From Bacillota bacterium (GTDB lineage Bacteria > Bacillota > Clostridia > Lachnospirales > Lachnospiraceae): DNA of 64,000 nt. Positions 26,160 through 33,679 of the stretch are shown here, in pieces; position 1 is the stretch's first letter, and every line of letters begins with the position of its first letter. The stretch lies in the NCBI GenBank assembly GCA_023390555.1, contig JAEWCQ010000015.1:248001-312000 (forward strand), read 5' to 3'. The translations under genes and the position numbers were made by a program. The notes beneath the pieces are model-generated. The model was given only the letters and a program-made list of their open reading frames with translations, was not told the origin of the DNA and searched no databases.

Positions 26160-26666
26160 TTATCTCCTTTTCAAGCTTTTTTTATAAAAGAAAAGCACGA
26201 CTTTCTCCAAATAGCGCTTTAATACGATCTGTATCTCTTCTTTTGGATGAATCGGCTTTACGAGTATCGTCCGGATTCCGGCCCGATTCGCCCCATAGAC
26301 ATCTGTAAAAATCTGATCGCCCACAAACAGCGTATTTTCGGCTGTAGTATGCATCAGTTCCATTGCTTTCAGATAATTTTTCTTTCTGGGTTTACCGGCC
26401 TTAAAAATGTAACTCACCTGTACCTCGTCATTGAACATTTTCACGCGAGGCTCCTTATTATTAGAAAGCAGGATACAGGTATAGCCAAGCTCCTTCAAAT
26501 GAGCAAAGAGCCTTTTTGCACGTGTATCGGCAGGCGCACCATGCGGTACCAGAGTATTATCGATATCAAAAATCACACCGCGATATCCTTCTTTGTACAG
26601 ACGGTCAAAATCTATCTCATAGGTAGAATCCAGATACTCACCCGGATAGAATCTATCCAACATCAT
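26160..26666 (-). CDS. YqeG family HAD-IIIA phosphatase
   Basis: 168 residues with the HAD nucleophile motif VIFDIDNTLV (Asp34, Asp36) and FVGDQIFTDV as the distal acidic motif. YqeG-type proteins include phosphatidylglycerophosphate phosphatases in plants and yeast; in bacteria the substrate is not settled. The ATG at 26666 has AGGAGG immediately upstream and overlaps the end of the EamA gene by 14 bp. Confidence 0.88.
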   Translation of the reverse strand: MMLDRFYPGEYLDSTYEIDFDRLYKEGYRGVIFDIDNTLVPHGAPADTRAKRLFAHLKELGYTCILLSNNKEPRVKMFNDEVQVSYIFKAGKPRKKNYLKAMELMHTTAENTLFVGDQIFTDVYGANRAGIRTILVKPIHPKEEIQIVLKRYLEKVVLFFYKKSLKRR

Positions 26667-27567
26667 ATTCCTCCTTCTTTCCGGCAAAGGGCAAAAACTG
26701 AAATTTTGTTTCTGCCATAATAATTGCAAAAAACATGATTGCGCAGCCTGTGAACATCCGGATATTCATCTCTTCCCCCAGCATGATAACGGAAAAAACG
26801 ACTCCGAATACGGATTCCATGGACAACAGTACAGCTGCCGTCGCAGGCGGTGTATATTTCTGTCCCACATTCTGCAGTACAAATGCAATCATGGAACTTC
26901 CAAGTCCAAGATACAGCATTGCAATCACCATGTCCCCGGAAAGTGCAGCGGTCGGTATGGCACCCTCAAACAGCGGAGCACAAATCCAGGAAAGCGCAGC
27001 TGCAATATAAATCTGTACCAGGGTCAGCAGAATCGGATCTTCTTTTTTCGTATATCTGTCCACAAAGAGCAGCTGAACGGCATAGAGAAAGCCGCATGCC
27101 AGTGTCATAATATCTCCCTTGTTAATACCGGCTTCTCCGTTTAGGGATAATATACCTACACCGAGCAGAGCCAGAATGGCGGAACTCACGCTCCATCTGT
27201 CCAGCTTCTCATGAAAGAACATCCATGCAAGAAACGGTACGATTACAACGTAGGTCACGGTAATGAATGCATTTTTCCCTGCTGTCGTATATTTACATCC
27301 CCAAGTCTGGAGAAAATATGCCAAAAACAGCCAGAATCCCAAACAGGCTCCGTGTAACCATATCTTTTTATTCAAACGTACAAGTCTCTTAAAAAACAGA
27401 AGCGTCATCCCCACAGAGGCAATGGTAAAGCGAAATGCAAGCATATAAAAGGGCGTGATCACATCTACCGCTTCTTTTACAACAACAAAGGCAAATCCCC
27501 AAATTGCAGTTGCCAGAAGCATCCCAATACTGGCCAGAATTACAGTACTTTTTTTATTGTTTTTCAT
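26653..27567 (-). CDS. EamA/DMT family transporter
   Basis: 304 residues in two halves of five membrane segments each, the drug/metabolite transporter plan. The central loop FVDRYTKKEDPILL is nearly matched by VDRYAKEEDPLL in the EamA protein at 49878-50783, so the two are paralogues. Substrate unknown. It leads the EamA-yqeG-rpiB unit, and a terminator lies just upstream at 27632-27658. Confidence 0.9.
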   Translation of the reverse strand: MKNNKKSTVILASIGMLLATAIWGFAFVVVKEAVDVITPFYMLAFRFTIASVGMTLLFFKRLVRLNKKIWLHGACLGFWLFLAYFLQTWGCKYTTAGKNAFITVTYVVIVPFLAWMFFHEKLDRWSVSSAILALLGVGILSLNGEAGINKGDIMTLACGFLYAVQLLFVDRYTKKEDPILLTLVQIYIAAALSWICAPLFEGAIPTAALSGDMVIAMLYLGLGSSMIAFVLQNVGQKYTPPATAAVLLSMESVFGVVFSVIMLGEEMNIRMFTGCAIMFFAIIMAETKFQFLPFAGKKEEYDVG

Positions 27568-27631
27568 TTTTCTACTCTTGTATCTTTCTATTCATTTTGT
27601 CCCATATAAATTGTCCGCATACTATTATAAC

Positions 27632-27658
27632 AAAAAGACTGCCATAAAGACAGTCTTA
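27632..27658 (-). terminator. Terminator after the 137-residue gene
   Basis: AAGACTG/CAGTCTT stem with a nine-base loop followed by TTTTTG on the minus strand, 29 bp after the stop codon at 27687. Confidence 0.8.
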
Positions 27659-27686
27659 ATTCTTATTTTTATCTATCCTATGTAAC

Positions 27687-28100
27687 TTATAAAGAAAAAT
27701 TCTCAATTCCGCGAAGCTGCAAGCTGCTGTCAGCCTCTGCATTATCAGCATTTCCCTGTGCCTGACTTTCACCGATGAAGAACTGGTACTGTTGTAATAC
27801 CTGATCTTTCTGCATATCAGAAATTGCCTGTGTCATATCCAGATTTTGAATATCACTGTCCGCACCTTTCATCTCATATGTCGCATCCGGCTGGTATTGC
27901 TTTGCATAATCTGCCGCCGTAAAGTCCTGTTTCCCCGATGTCTCTGCCGTGATATTTGGATTCTGCTGCTCCTGTCCGCTTTTCTCTTTTTCCGCCGGAA
28001 CAGCCGGAGCACCGGAAAGCTGCTGAACTCCTGCTGTGTTTGTCCTTATGCTGTTGTAATCGTAGAATCCCGAATAGGACTGAATTCCTGAAATATTCAT
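27687..28100 (-). CDS. Hypothetical protein behind a sigma-D-like promoter
   Basis: 137 residues, polar and rich in Gln, Ala and Ser, with no membrane segment. It starts MNISGIQSYSGFYDY and has an amphipathic C-terminal helix (AISDMQKDQVLQQYQFF). The low complexity and the single C-terminal helix recall accessory flagellar or secreted substrate proteins, but there is no firm family match. The ATG at 28100 is preferred; a GTG nine bases upstream is an alternative. It stands alone between its own promoter and a terminator. The motility link comes only from that promoter. Confidence 0.7.
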   Translation of the reverse strand: MNISGIQSYSGFYDYNSIRTNTAGVQQLSGAPAVPAEKEKSGQEQQNPNITAETSGKQDFTAADYAKQYQPDATYEMKGADSDIQNLDMTQAISDMQKDQVLQQYQFFIGESQAQGNADNAEADSSLQLRGIENFSL

Positions 28101-28155
28101 AGCGATCACATATCCTTTATGTTGAAGTTCTGTTCATTTAGCTCTTGTTTATTAT

Positions 28156-28182
28156 TTATCGGATAAATTTTAAAATACTTAA
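28156..28182 (-). promoter_or_regulatory. Possible sigma-D (sigma-28) promoter
   Basis: Minus-strand TTAA, 15-bp spacer, TCCGATAA. The -10 block matches seven of eight bases of the flagellar sigma-D consensus GCCGATAA. It lies about 56 bp before the 137-residue gene; no sigma-A element competes nearby. Confidence 0.45.
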
Positions 28183-28190
28183 CCCCTTTT

Positions 28191-28643
28191 TTATTTATCC
28201 AGCATCTTTTTCAATTCGTTCATGAATGTATTAACATCTTTAAACTCCCGGTATACGGATGCAAATCTCACATAGGCAACCGCCTCCAGGTCTTTTAACT
28301 TGTCCATGACAATCTCGCCGATTTCCTTACTTGAGATCTCCTTTTCTTCCCGGTTAAAAATCTCGGTCTCCACCTCATCGACCAGCTGGCTGATCTGGTT
28401 TACCGATACCGGACGCTTGTGACAGGCCCTCAATACACCCGCTTCTATTTTCGCACGGTCATACTGTTCACGATTATCATCTTTTTTGATGACAATCAGC
28501 GGAATTGTCTCCACCTTCTCATAGGTTGTAAAACGTTTTCCACAATCATCACATAATCTTCTGCGGCGGATAGAATTGTTATCATCTGCCGGTCTTGAAT
28601 CGATTACTCTGGTATTCTCACTGCTGCAAAACGGACATTTCAT
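28191..28643 (-). CDS. nrdR: Transcriptional repressor NrdR
   Basis: Represses ribonucleotide reductase genes in response to the ATP/dATP balance. 150 residues: a zinc ribbon with Cys3, Cys6, Cys31 and Cys34, then an ATP-cone domain beginning near residue 48. The ATG at 28643 is set by the zinc ribbon; the open frame runs much further upstream but has no homology there. GGGAG lies upstream. Ribonucleotide reductase genes are not in the window. Confidence 0.97.
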   Translation of the reverse strand: MKCPFCSSENTRVIDSRPADDNNSIRRRRLCDDCGKRFTTYEKVETIPLIVIKKDDNREQYDRAKIEAGVLRACHKRPVSVNQISQLVDEVETEIFNREEKEISSKEIGEIVMDKLKDLEAVAYVRFASVYREFKDVNTFMNELKKMLDK

Positions 28644-28780
28644 CTTCCTATCTCCCTGTAAATGGCGTATAAACCCACTACGCCTTTTCTCATAAGTATA
28701 ACGTTTTTCATATTCTCTGTCAACCGGACAACCACAATTATTAGTTACTTTTTTCGGTAAAATATACCACATTTTGTATT

Positions 28781-29035
28781 TTAGTGTTTTACTTTGATAT
28801 CTTTCAAACAGACATCCACCAGAATAATGTCCGGTCCGATCCGCACGATACATCTCCACGGAATGACAAACTCCACGCACGGTCCGAACAGGCAGAAAAG
28901 ACCGCCGCATTCAGGTACAATCAGCGCACGCACACATCCATTGCATTCATCGATATCCACATCGGCAACATTTCCGATGCAGCAGCAGTCTGCAACATTG
29001 ATTACTTGTTTTTGACACAGATCGCAAAATCGCAT
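28781..29035 (-). CDS. YlmC/YmxH family sporulation-associated protein
   Basis: 84 residues forming a single PRC-barrel-like domain (GNVADVDIDECNGCVRALIVP), as in the YlmC/YmxH family found in spore-forming Firmicutes; the role is unknown. It has six cysteines, four of them within the first 25 residues, which is unusual for the family and may indicate metal binding. GGAG lies eight bases before the ATG. nrdR follows after 137 bp. Confidence 0.8.
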   Translation of the reverse strand: MRFCDLCQKQVINVADCCCIGNVADVDIDECNGCVRALIVPECGGLFCLFGPCVEFVIPWRCIVRIGPDIILVDVCLKDIKVKH

Positions 29036-29100
29036 AAGACAGTCTCCAGCTTCCTGCTTTTTACTATCTTATGCGATATGTTAAAATCTGTCACTTATGT

Positions 29101-30201
29101 CTATACGTTAAAACGGAAGAGAATAATATCTCCGTCCTGTACCACATATTCTTTTCCTTCCAGTCTGACGAGGCCCTTTTCCTTTGCTGCGGTCATACTT
29201 CCGCACTCCATCAGATGCTCATAGGATACGATCTCAGCACGGATAAATCCGCGTTCAAAGTCTGTGTGGATTTTACCTGCTGCCTGTGGCGCCTTGGTTC
29301 CAATCTGAATCGTCCATGCTCTTGTCTCATCCTCTCCGGATGTCAGATAACTGATCAGTCCCAGCAGCCGGTAGCTCGCTTTGATCAGTTTTTCCAGACC
29401 CGATTCTTTTAAGCCAAGATCCTCTAAGAACATTGTCTTTTCTTCCTCAGACAGTTCCGCCAGTTCCTGCTCAATCTGCGCACAGATTACAAATACCTCA
29501 CTGTTTTCCTTTGCCGCCTGTTCGCGTACACGCTGGACGTAAGAATTATTGCTTCCATCTGTTTCAAGATCTTCTTCCGACACATTCGAAGCATAGATGA
29601 CCGGTTTTGCCGTTAACAGATTATAGGATGCAAACCATTCCAGTTCCTCTTCATCGTCACTTAATTCAAATGTCTTCGCCATTTCTCCTGCTTCCAGATA
29701 TGCTTTCACTTCCTCCAGCAGCTTCAGTTCTTTTGCCTGTGCCTTGTCCATTCTGGCGCCCTTGGCAACTTTTGCAATCCGGCGCTCCAGAATTTCCAGA
29801 TCCGAAAAGATGAGTTCCAGATTAATCGTCTCAATATCTCTCGCCGGATCCACACTTCCGTCTACATGCACCACATTCGTATCTTCAAAGCAGCGCACCA
29901 CATGTACGATTGCATCTACTTCCCGGATGTTGGCCAGAAACTGATTTCCAAGTCCCTCACCCTTACTTGCACCTTTTACAAGACCTGCTATGTCAACAAA
30001 TTCGATTACCGCAGGTGTCACTTTTTTGGAATGATACATATTCCCCAATGTCGTAAGCCTCTCGTCCGGCACGGTCACGATTCCGACATTCGGATCGATC
30101 GTACAGAACGGATAGTTTGCAGACTCTGCGCCGGCTTTTGTCAGCGAATTAAATAAGGTGCTCTTTCCTACGTTTGGCAGCCCCACGATTCCTAATTTCA
30201 T
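29101..30201 (-). CDS. ychF: Redox-regulated ATPase YchF (Obg-like)
   Basis: 366 residues: P-loop GLPNVGKS at 7-14, a coiled-coil insertion, and a C-terminal TGS domain. YchF/OLA1 proteins bind ribosomes and prefer ATP over GTP. AAGGAG lies before the ATG, and a promoter candidate at 30301-30329 fits a single-gene transcript. Confidence 0.96.
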   Translation of the reverse strand: MKLGIVGLPNVGKSTLFNSLTKAGAESANYPFCTIDPNVGIVTVPDERLTTLGNMYHSKKVTPAVIEFVDIAGLVKGASKGEGLGNQFLANIREVDAIVHVVRCFEDTNVVHVDGSVDPARDIETINLELIFSDLEILERRIAKVAKGARMDKAQAKELKLLEEVKAYLEAGEMAKTFELSDDEEELEWFASYNLLTAKPVIYASNVSEEDLETDGSNNSYVQRVREQAAKENSEVFVICAQIEQELAELSEEEKTMFLEDLGLKESGLEKLIKASYRLLGLISYLTSGEDETRAWTIQIGTKAPQAAGKIHTDFERGFIRAEIVSYEHLMECGSMTAAKEKGLVRLEGKEYVVQDGDIILFRFNV

Positions 30202-30300
30202 AATATTCTATATCTCCTTTTTTCTCAGATTTTTTCTTTAATCCCATTGTAAATTCACACCGTCTTTACACCAGCAAAGACCGAGCGTATATACTAAAAA

Positions 30301-30329
30301 ATAATAACTCCGGCAATCTGATTTTACAA
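30301..30329 (-). promoter_or_regulatory. Putative promoter of ychF
   Basis: Minus-strand TTGTAA and TATTAT with a 17-bp spacer, 100 bp upstream of the ychF start. Nothing else coding was found between it and the stop of the 56-residue gene at 30487. Confidence 0.5.
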
Positions 30330-30486
30330 TTTTTAAGACGGCACTGTCATAGATTGAACTTTTTTGTCAGTAAACCTTTTTGATTATAAAGCACCAAGTC
30401 CCTGAATGCAAGATTTGTTCTTGTATTCAACTACAAATTTACTTCAATGCTCCAAAATCGCGAAATTCTCTGGATCCAAAAGGCCA

Positions 30487-30657
30487 TTATTTCTTTGTAC
30501 GATTCTTTCCAACTACAATATTCCAAAAGTCTCCTGCATACCCACCTACAACTATAACAATTGCTACATAAGCAACATAACAAATCAATCTGATAAAAAA
30601 CGGTTTCTTCGATATAAAATTTTCAAAATTATTTTTATATTCATTCCCTTTGTTCAT
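30487..30657 (-). CDS. Small 56-residue single-pass membrane protein
   Basis: Starts MNKGNEYKNNFENF, has one strong hydrophobic segment (residues about 20-41, LICYVAYVAIVIVVGGYAG), and ends in a basic KNRTKK tail. GGGAGG lies seven bases before the ATG, and no other gene covers this stretch. I do not recognise the family. Size and layout fit a small membrane regulator, toxin or immunity peptide, but nothing nearby decides between these. The region is more AT-rich than the flanking core genes. Confidence 0.6.
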   Translation of the reverse strand: MNKGNEYKNNFENFISKKPFFIRLICYVAYVAIVIVVGGYAGDFWNIVVGKNRTKK

Positions 30658-30729
30658 CAATACTTCCTCCCTGATTCATTTCTATTATTTGAACCCTGCA
30701 TTCTTATTCATATACTATTTTCCATTATT

Positions 30730-30758
30730 AACATAACACATAAAAAAGTCTTACTCAA
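30730..30758 (-). promoter_or_regulatory. Possible promoter of the 56-residue gene
   Basis: Minus-strand TTGAGT and TATGTT with a 17-bp spacer, four of six matches in each box, 73 bp upstream of the ATG. Confidence 0.35.
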
Positions 30759-30812
30759 CCAGTCCTTCTATGCATCGAATTTAATTGACAGCTCTTTTCA
30801 TAAATATCGAGG

Positions 30813-30855
30813 CTTTTACACGTTCATGCAACAATGATTTTCCTATTGAATGAAA
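30813..30855. repeat. Interspersed repeat, copy B (partial)
   Basis: Matches 35 of 43 positions of the loop and right arm of copy A (2945-2987); the 22-bp core differs at two positions. The left inverted arm is not preserved, so this is a truncated or decayed copy. It abuts the terminator of the gene at 31002. Confidence 0.6.
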
Positions 30856-30896
30856 AAAGCCGCCAGATTCATGTCACTTTATCTGACTGCCTTTTA
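30853..30896 (-). terminator. Terminator of the murE-to-31002 operon
   Basis: The minus strand forms a 15-bp stem with one mismatch and two G-U pairs around a twelve-base loop, followed by TTTTTTCA. It lies 105 bp after the last gene of the run; the 105 bp between hold nothing I can recognise. Confidence 0.75.
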
Positions 30897-31001
30897 GGAT
30901 TTATTATAAAATTAGCCATATACAACATGATTATCTTTTCTTATAAGCTTTGATGTACTTGAAATATCATGCATACTTTTCAAATGTTTTATTTAATTTC
31001 A

Positions 31002-31382
31002 CTACAGTTGGGTAACCATCCCATTCATTATTGTTTCAAAAAATTCGGTCTTTTCCTGATTACTCCCTGTTATTGTATAATGACCTGACGATCCGTCGTC
31101 ATAAAAAATACTGACATCATACGCAGATCCAGAAGCATTTTTCACCACAGTATCATCTAATATTTCCAGACAACTTATTATCTTATTATCATCATATCCT
31201 GCCCGTAATGTCTTTTCTCTTCCAGTCAGATGTTCCATAATATATACCGAGGTGACAGTCTGCGTTTGCAGCAATAAATCCGTCTTCTTATCATCTTCGT
31301 TATTCAAATTCTGAAGCGAAACCAGTCCGAAACACATGACTGACAATATCACGCAAACAGAGCCTTTCAAAATCTTTCTCAT
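31002..31382 (-). CDS. Small exported or membrane-anchored hypothetical protein
   Basis: 126 residues with an N-terminal basic stretch and hydrophobic segment (KILKGSVCVILSVMCFGLVS) that reads as an uncleaved anchor or signal peptide, followed by a soluble domain that includes FYDDGSSGHYTITG. No recognised family. The ATG at 31382 has GGGGGA upstream; a longer frame starts at 31448 with an ATGA overlap to the thiN stop and gives 22 more polar residues. It is the last gene of the long murE operon. Confidence 0.6.
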   Translation of the reverse strand: MRKILKGSVCVILSVMCFGLVSLQNLNNEDDKKTDLLLQTQTVTSVYIMEHLTGREKTLRAGYDDNKIISCLEILDDTVVKNASGSAYDVSIFYDDGSSGHYTITGSNQEKTEFFETIMNGMVTQL

Positions 31383-31444
31383 ACAATCCCCCACTGACGA
31401 ATTTCTATCGCCTATTGTACCATTACCATCTACCTGTTCTCTCT

Positions 31445-32095
31445 TCATGAATCCTTTGATTCGATTAAAATTGCAATTCCCTCTTCAAATTCGATTACAC
31501 CCGTGTCTGCCACGATCTCATTGCTGACTCCAAGTGTATTACTGCTGTAGAGCGTTGCCTGATCCAGCGGATATTTAAATCCGGTCAGTGTTATTTTTTC
31601 CACGATTGTCGTAAGCGGCAGAATGGATACATACATTCCATACTGCTCCTCTTTTTTTAGTTTCTTCTTTCCGTCTATCAGACAGATCCGATTATTGGCG
31701 TCCACAATATAGGCAGGGATATCCCGGATCATCGCCTTGTACAGCAACTGGATATTACCGATGACATGATCGAGCCTTGTCCCTGTAGCGCCGAGGATAT
31801 GAATCTCGGATGCCTGATGTTCCAACGCCGTAGAAATCGCAAGTTCCGTATCGGTCTCATCCTTTTCCGGCCGATAGTGCTTCCAGATAATCTGTGGCTG
31901 CCTATGAAAATATTCCATCGTCTCAGGTGTTACCGAATCGAAATCGCCGACAACACAATCCGGTACAATCTCCCGTTTTCTGCAATATTCCATACCGGCA
32001 TCCGCAGCGATGATATATTCCGGCTGATATGTTTTGATATACTCCGCTGCAAAAGAATCCTCTATCCTGCCGCCTGTCAGAATTAATAGTTTCAT
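31445..32095 (-). CDS. thiN: Thiamine pyrophosphokinase
   Basis: Transfers pyrophosphate from ATP to thiamine to make the cofactor TPP. 216 residues with the N-terminal LLILTGG, AADAGMEYC and VVGDFDSVTPE motifs, and SGKYPLDQ-like C-terminal ligand residues (TGFKYPLDQATL). The ATG at 32095 has AAGAGG upstream. In Firmicutes this gene regularly follows prpC-prkC-rsgA-rpe, as here. Confidence 0.92.
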   Translation of the reverse strand: MKLLILTGGRIEDSFAAEYIKTYQPEYIIAADAGMEYCRKREIVPDCVVGDFDSVTPETMEYFHRQPQIIWKHYRPEKDETDTELAISTALEHQASEIHILGATGTRLDHVIGNIQLLYKAMIRDIPAYIVDANNRICLIDGKKKLKKEEQYGMYVSILPLTTIVEKITLTGFKYPLDQATLYSSNTLGVSNEIVADTGVIEFEEGIAILIESKDS

Positions 32096-32102
32096 GTTTT
32101 GT

Positions 32103-32768
32103 TTAACCTCTTCCGGATTCATTCATGGCTGTCAGAAAGCTGTTTACATTCTCTGTGATATCACCCTGAAAAACCGCGCTTCCCGCAACAATAATATTTG
32201 CGCCAGCATCCATCAGAGCTCCCACATTGTCCAGATTTACACCGCCATCCACTTCAATATCCGTTTTCAGACCCCGGCGGTCGATCATCTGCTTGAGATC
32301 CCGCACTTTATCAATGGTATAAGGAATCAGCTTCTGCCCGCCATACCCTGGATTCACCGTCATAATCAGCGTCATATCCACTTTAGGCAGCACATATTCG
32401 ATTGCACTGAGCGGCGTAGCCGGATTCAATGCCACTCCTGCGATGATTCCCTTTTCCAGGATAGCTTCGATTGTACGATCCAGATGTCTGCAGGCCTCTG
32501 CATGAACTGTAATCAAATCCGCTCCGCAGGCTACCAGTTCATCAATATACCGGATCGGCTCCTCAATCATCAGATGCACATCAAAAATACGCTCGCTCCG
32601 ATTGCGGATTGCCTTGATCACCGGCATCCCAAAAGAGATGCTCGGCACAAACATGCCATCCATCACATCAATGTGGACATACTGCGCACCGGCCTGGTCG
32701 AGCAGTTCAATCTGATTTCCTAAATCCGAAAAATCGGCTGATAAAATCGATGGGGATAAACAATTCAT
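32103..32768 (-). CDS. rpe: Ribulose-phosphate 3-epimerase
   Basis: Interconverts ribulose 5-phosphate and xylulose 5-phosphate. 221 residues in a TIM barrel; SPSILSADFSDL at the N-terminus, HIDVMDGMFVPSISFG with the metal-binding His and Asp, VNPGYGGQ and DGGVNLDN are all present. AAGGAG precedes the ATG. It lies between rsgA and thiN with 18- and 7-bp gaps. Confidence 0.97.
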   Translation of the reverse strand: MNCLSPSILSADFSDLGNQIELLDQAGAQYVHIDVMDGMFVPSISFGMPVIKAIRNRSERIFDVHLMIEEPIRYIDELVACGADLITVHAEACRHLDRTIEAILEKGIIAGVALNPATPLSAIEYVLPKVDMTLIMTVNPGYGGQKLIPYTIDKVRDLKQMIDRRGLKTDIEVDGGVNLDNVGALMDAGANIIVAGSAVFQGDITENVNSFLTAMNESGRG

Positions 32769-32786
32769 TTTTTTCTCCTTTATCGT

Positions 32787-33665
32787 TTAATACTTCTTCA
32801 CTGCCTTGAGTTCTTCGTAAATAATACGGTAATTTTCATAACGTACCGGATGGATCTTTTCATCCTTCAATGCCTGTTTCACTCCGCAATCCGGCTCGTT
32901 GATGTGGGAGCACCCCTGAAATCTGCAATACGGTTCATAGAGCGCAAACTCTTCGTAATATCTGCTCAGATCCTCTTTTTCAAATCCCGGTATATAAAGG
33001 GAACTGAATCCCGGAGTGTCCACAATATAGGTTTTGCCTGACAAATGGATCAGCTGGGAATGCCTGGTCGTATGCTTTCCGCGCTCAATTTTTCTGCTGA
33101 TATCTGCCGTTTCCATCTGAATCCCGGGAGAAAGCCGGTTTACCAGAGAAGATTTCCCCACACCGGACGGACCGGCAACCGCCGTTGTCTTCCCCCGCAG
33201 ATGCTCCTGAAGCTGTTCCATTCCGATGTTTTCCACCGCACTGGTAAAGAGAATCTGACTGCCGCAGGATGCATAGATGGTGCGCAGCTCCTCCAGCTCT
33301 GTCTCAGATACAAGATCACATTTATTAAAACAGATCAGAACCGGTACTGCCTGATACCGCATCATAATCAAAAAGCGATCGAGCAGATTAAAATTCGGCT
33401 TCGGTTTTGCCGCAGCAAAAATCAGAAGCGCCTGATCAATATTAGACACTGCCGGACGGATCAGCTCATTCTGCCGGGGTAATATCTGGCTGATATTTCC
33501 GGTCATGGCAGCTGCATCAATCACGTCAATCACAACATCATCGCCCACCAGCGGCTTCACTTTCTGCTGTCGGAACACTCCTTTGGCCTTGCACTCATAA
33601 ATTCCGGATTCTACTACGTGAACGTAGTAAAATCCGGAAATTCCCTTGACTATTTTCCCCTGCAT
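32787..33665 (-). CDS. rsgA: Ribosome small subunit-dependent GTPase A
   Basis: Assists late 30S subunit maturation. 292 residues: an N-terminal OB fold, then a circularly permuted GTPase with FNKCDLVS (G4) before GPSGVGKSSLVN (G1) and DTPGFSS (G3), and a C-terminal zinc knuckle (CRFQGCSHINEPDC). The start has GAGG upstream. It follows prkC by 14 bp. Confidence 0.97.
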   Translation of the reverse strand: MQGKIVKGISGFYYVHVVESGIYECKAKGVFRQQKVKPLVGDDVVIDVIDAAAMTGNISQILPRQNELIRPAVSNIDQALLIFAAAKPKPNFNLLDRFLIMMRYQAVPVLICFNKCDLVSETELEELRTIYASCGSQILFTSAVENIGMEQLQEHLRGKTTAVAGPSGVGKSSLVNRLSPGIQMETADISRKIERGKHTTRHSQLIHLSGKTYIVDTPGFSSLYIPGFEKEDLSRYYEEFALYEPYCRFQGCSHINEPDCGVKQALKDEKIHPVRYENYRIIYEELKAVKKY

Positions 33666-33679
33666 AGATCTATTTCCTC

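Noticed and set aside
30400..30486. An 18-codon frame after the 56-residue gene (MAFWIQRISRFW)
   Set aside because: Overlaps the stop by chance, too short, no ribosome binding site of its own and no recognisable content.
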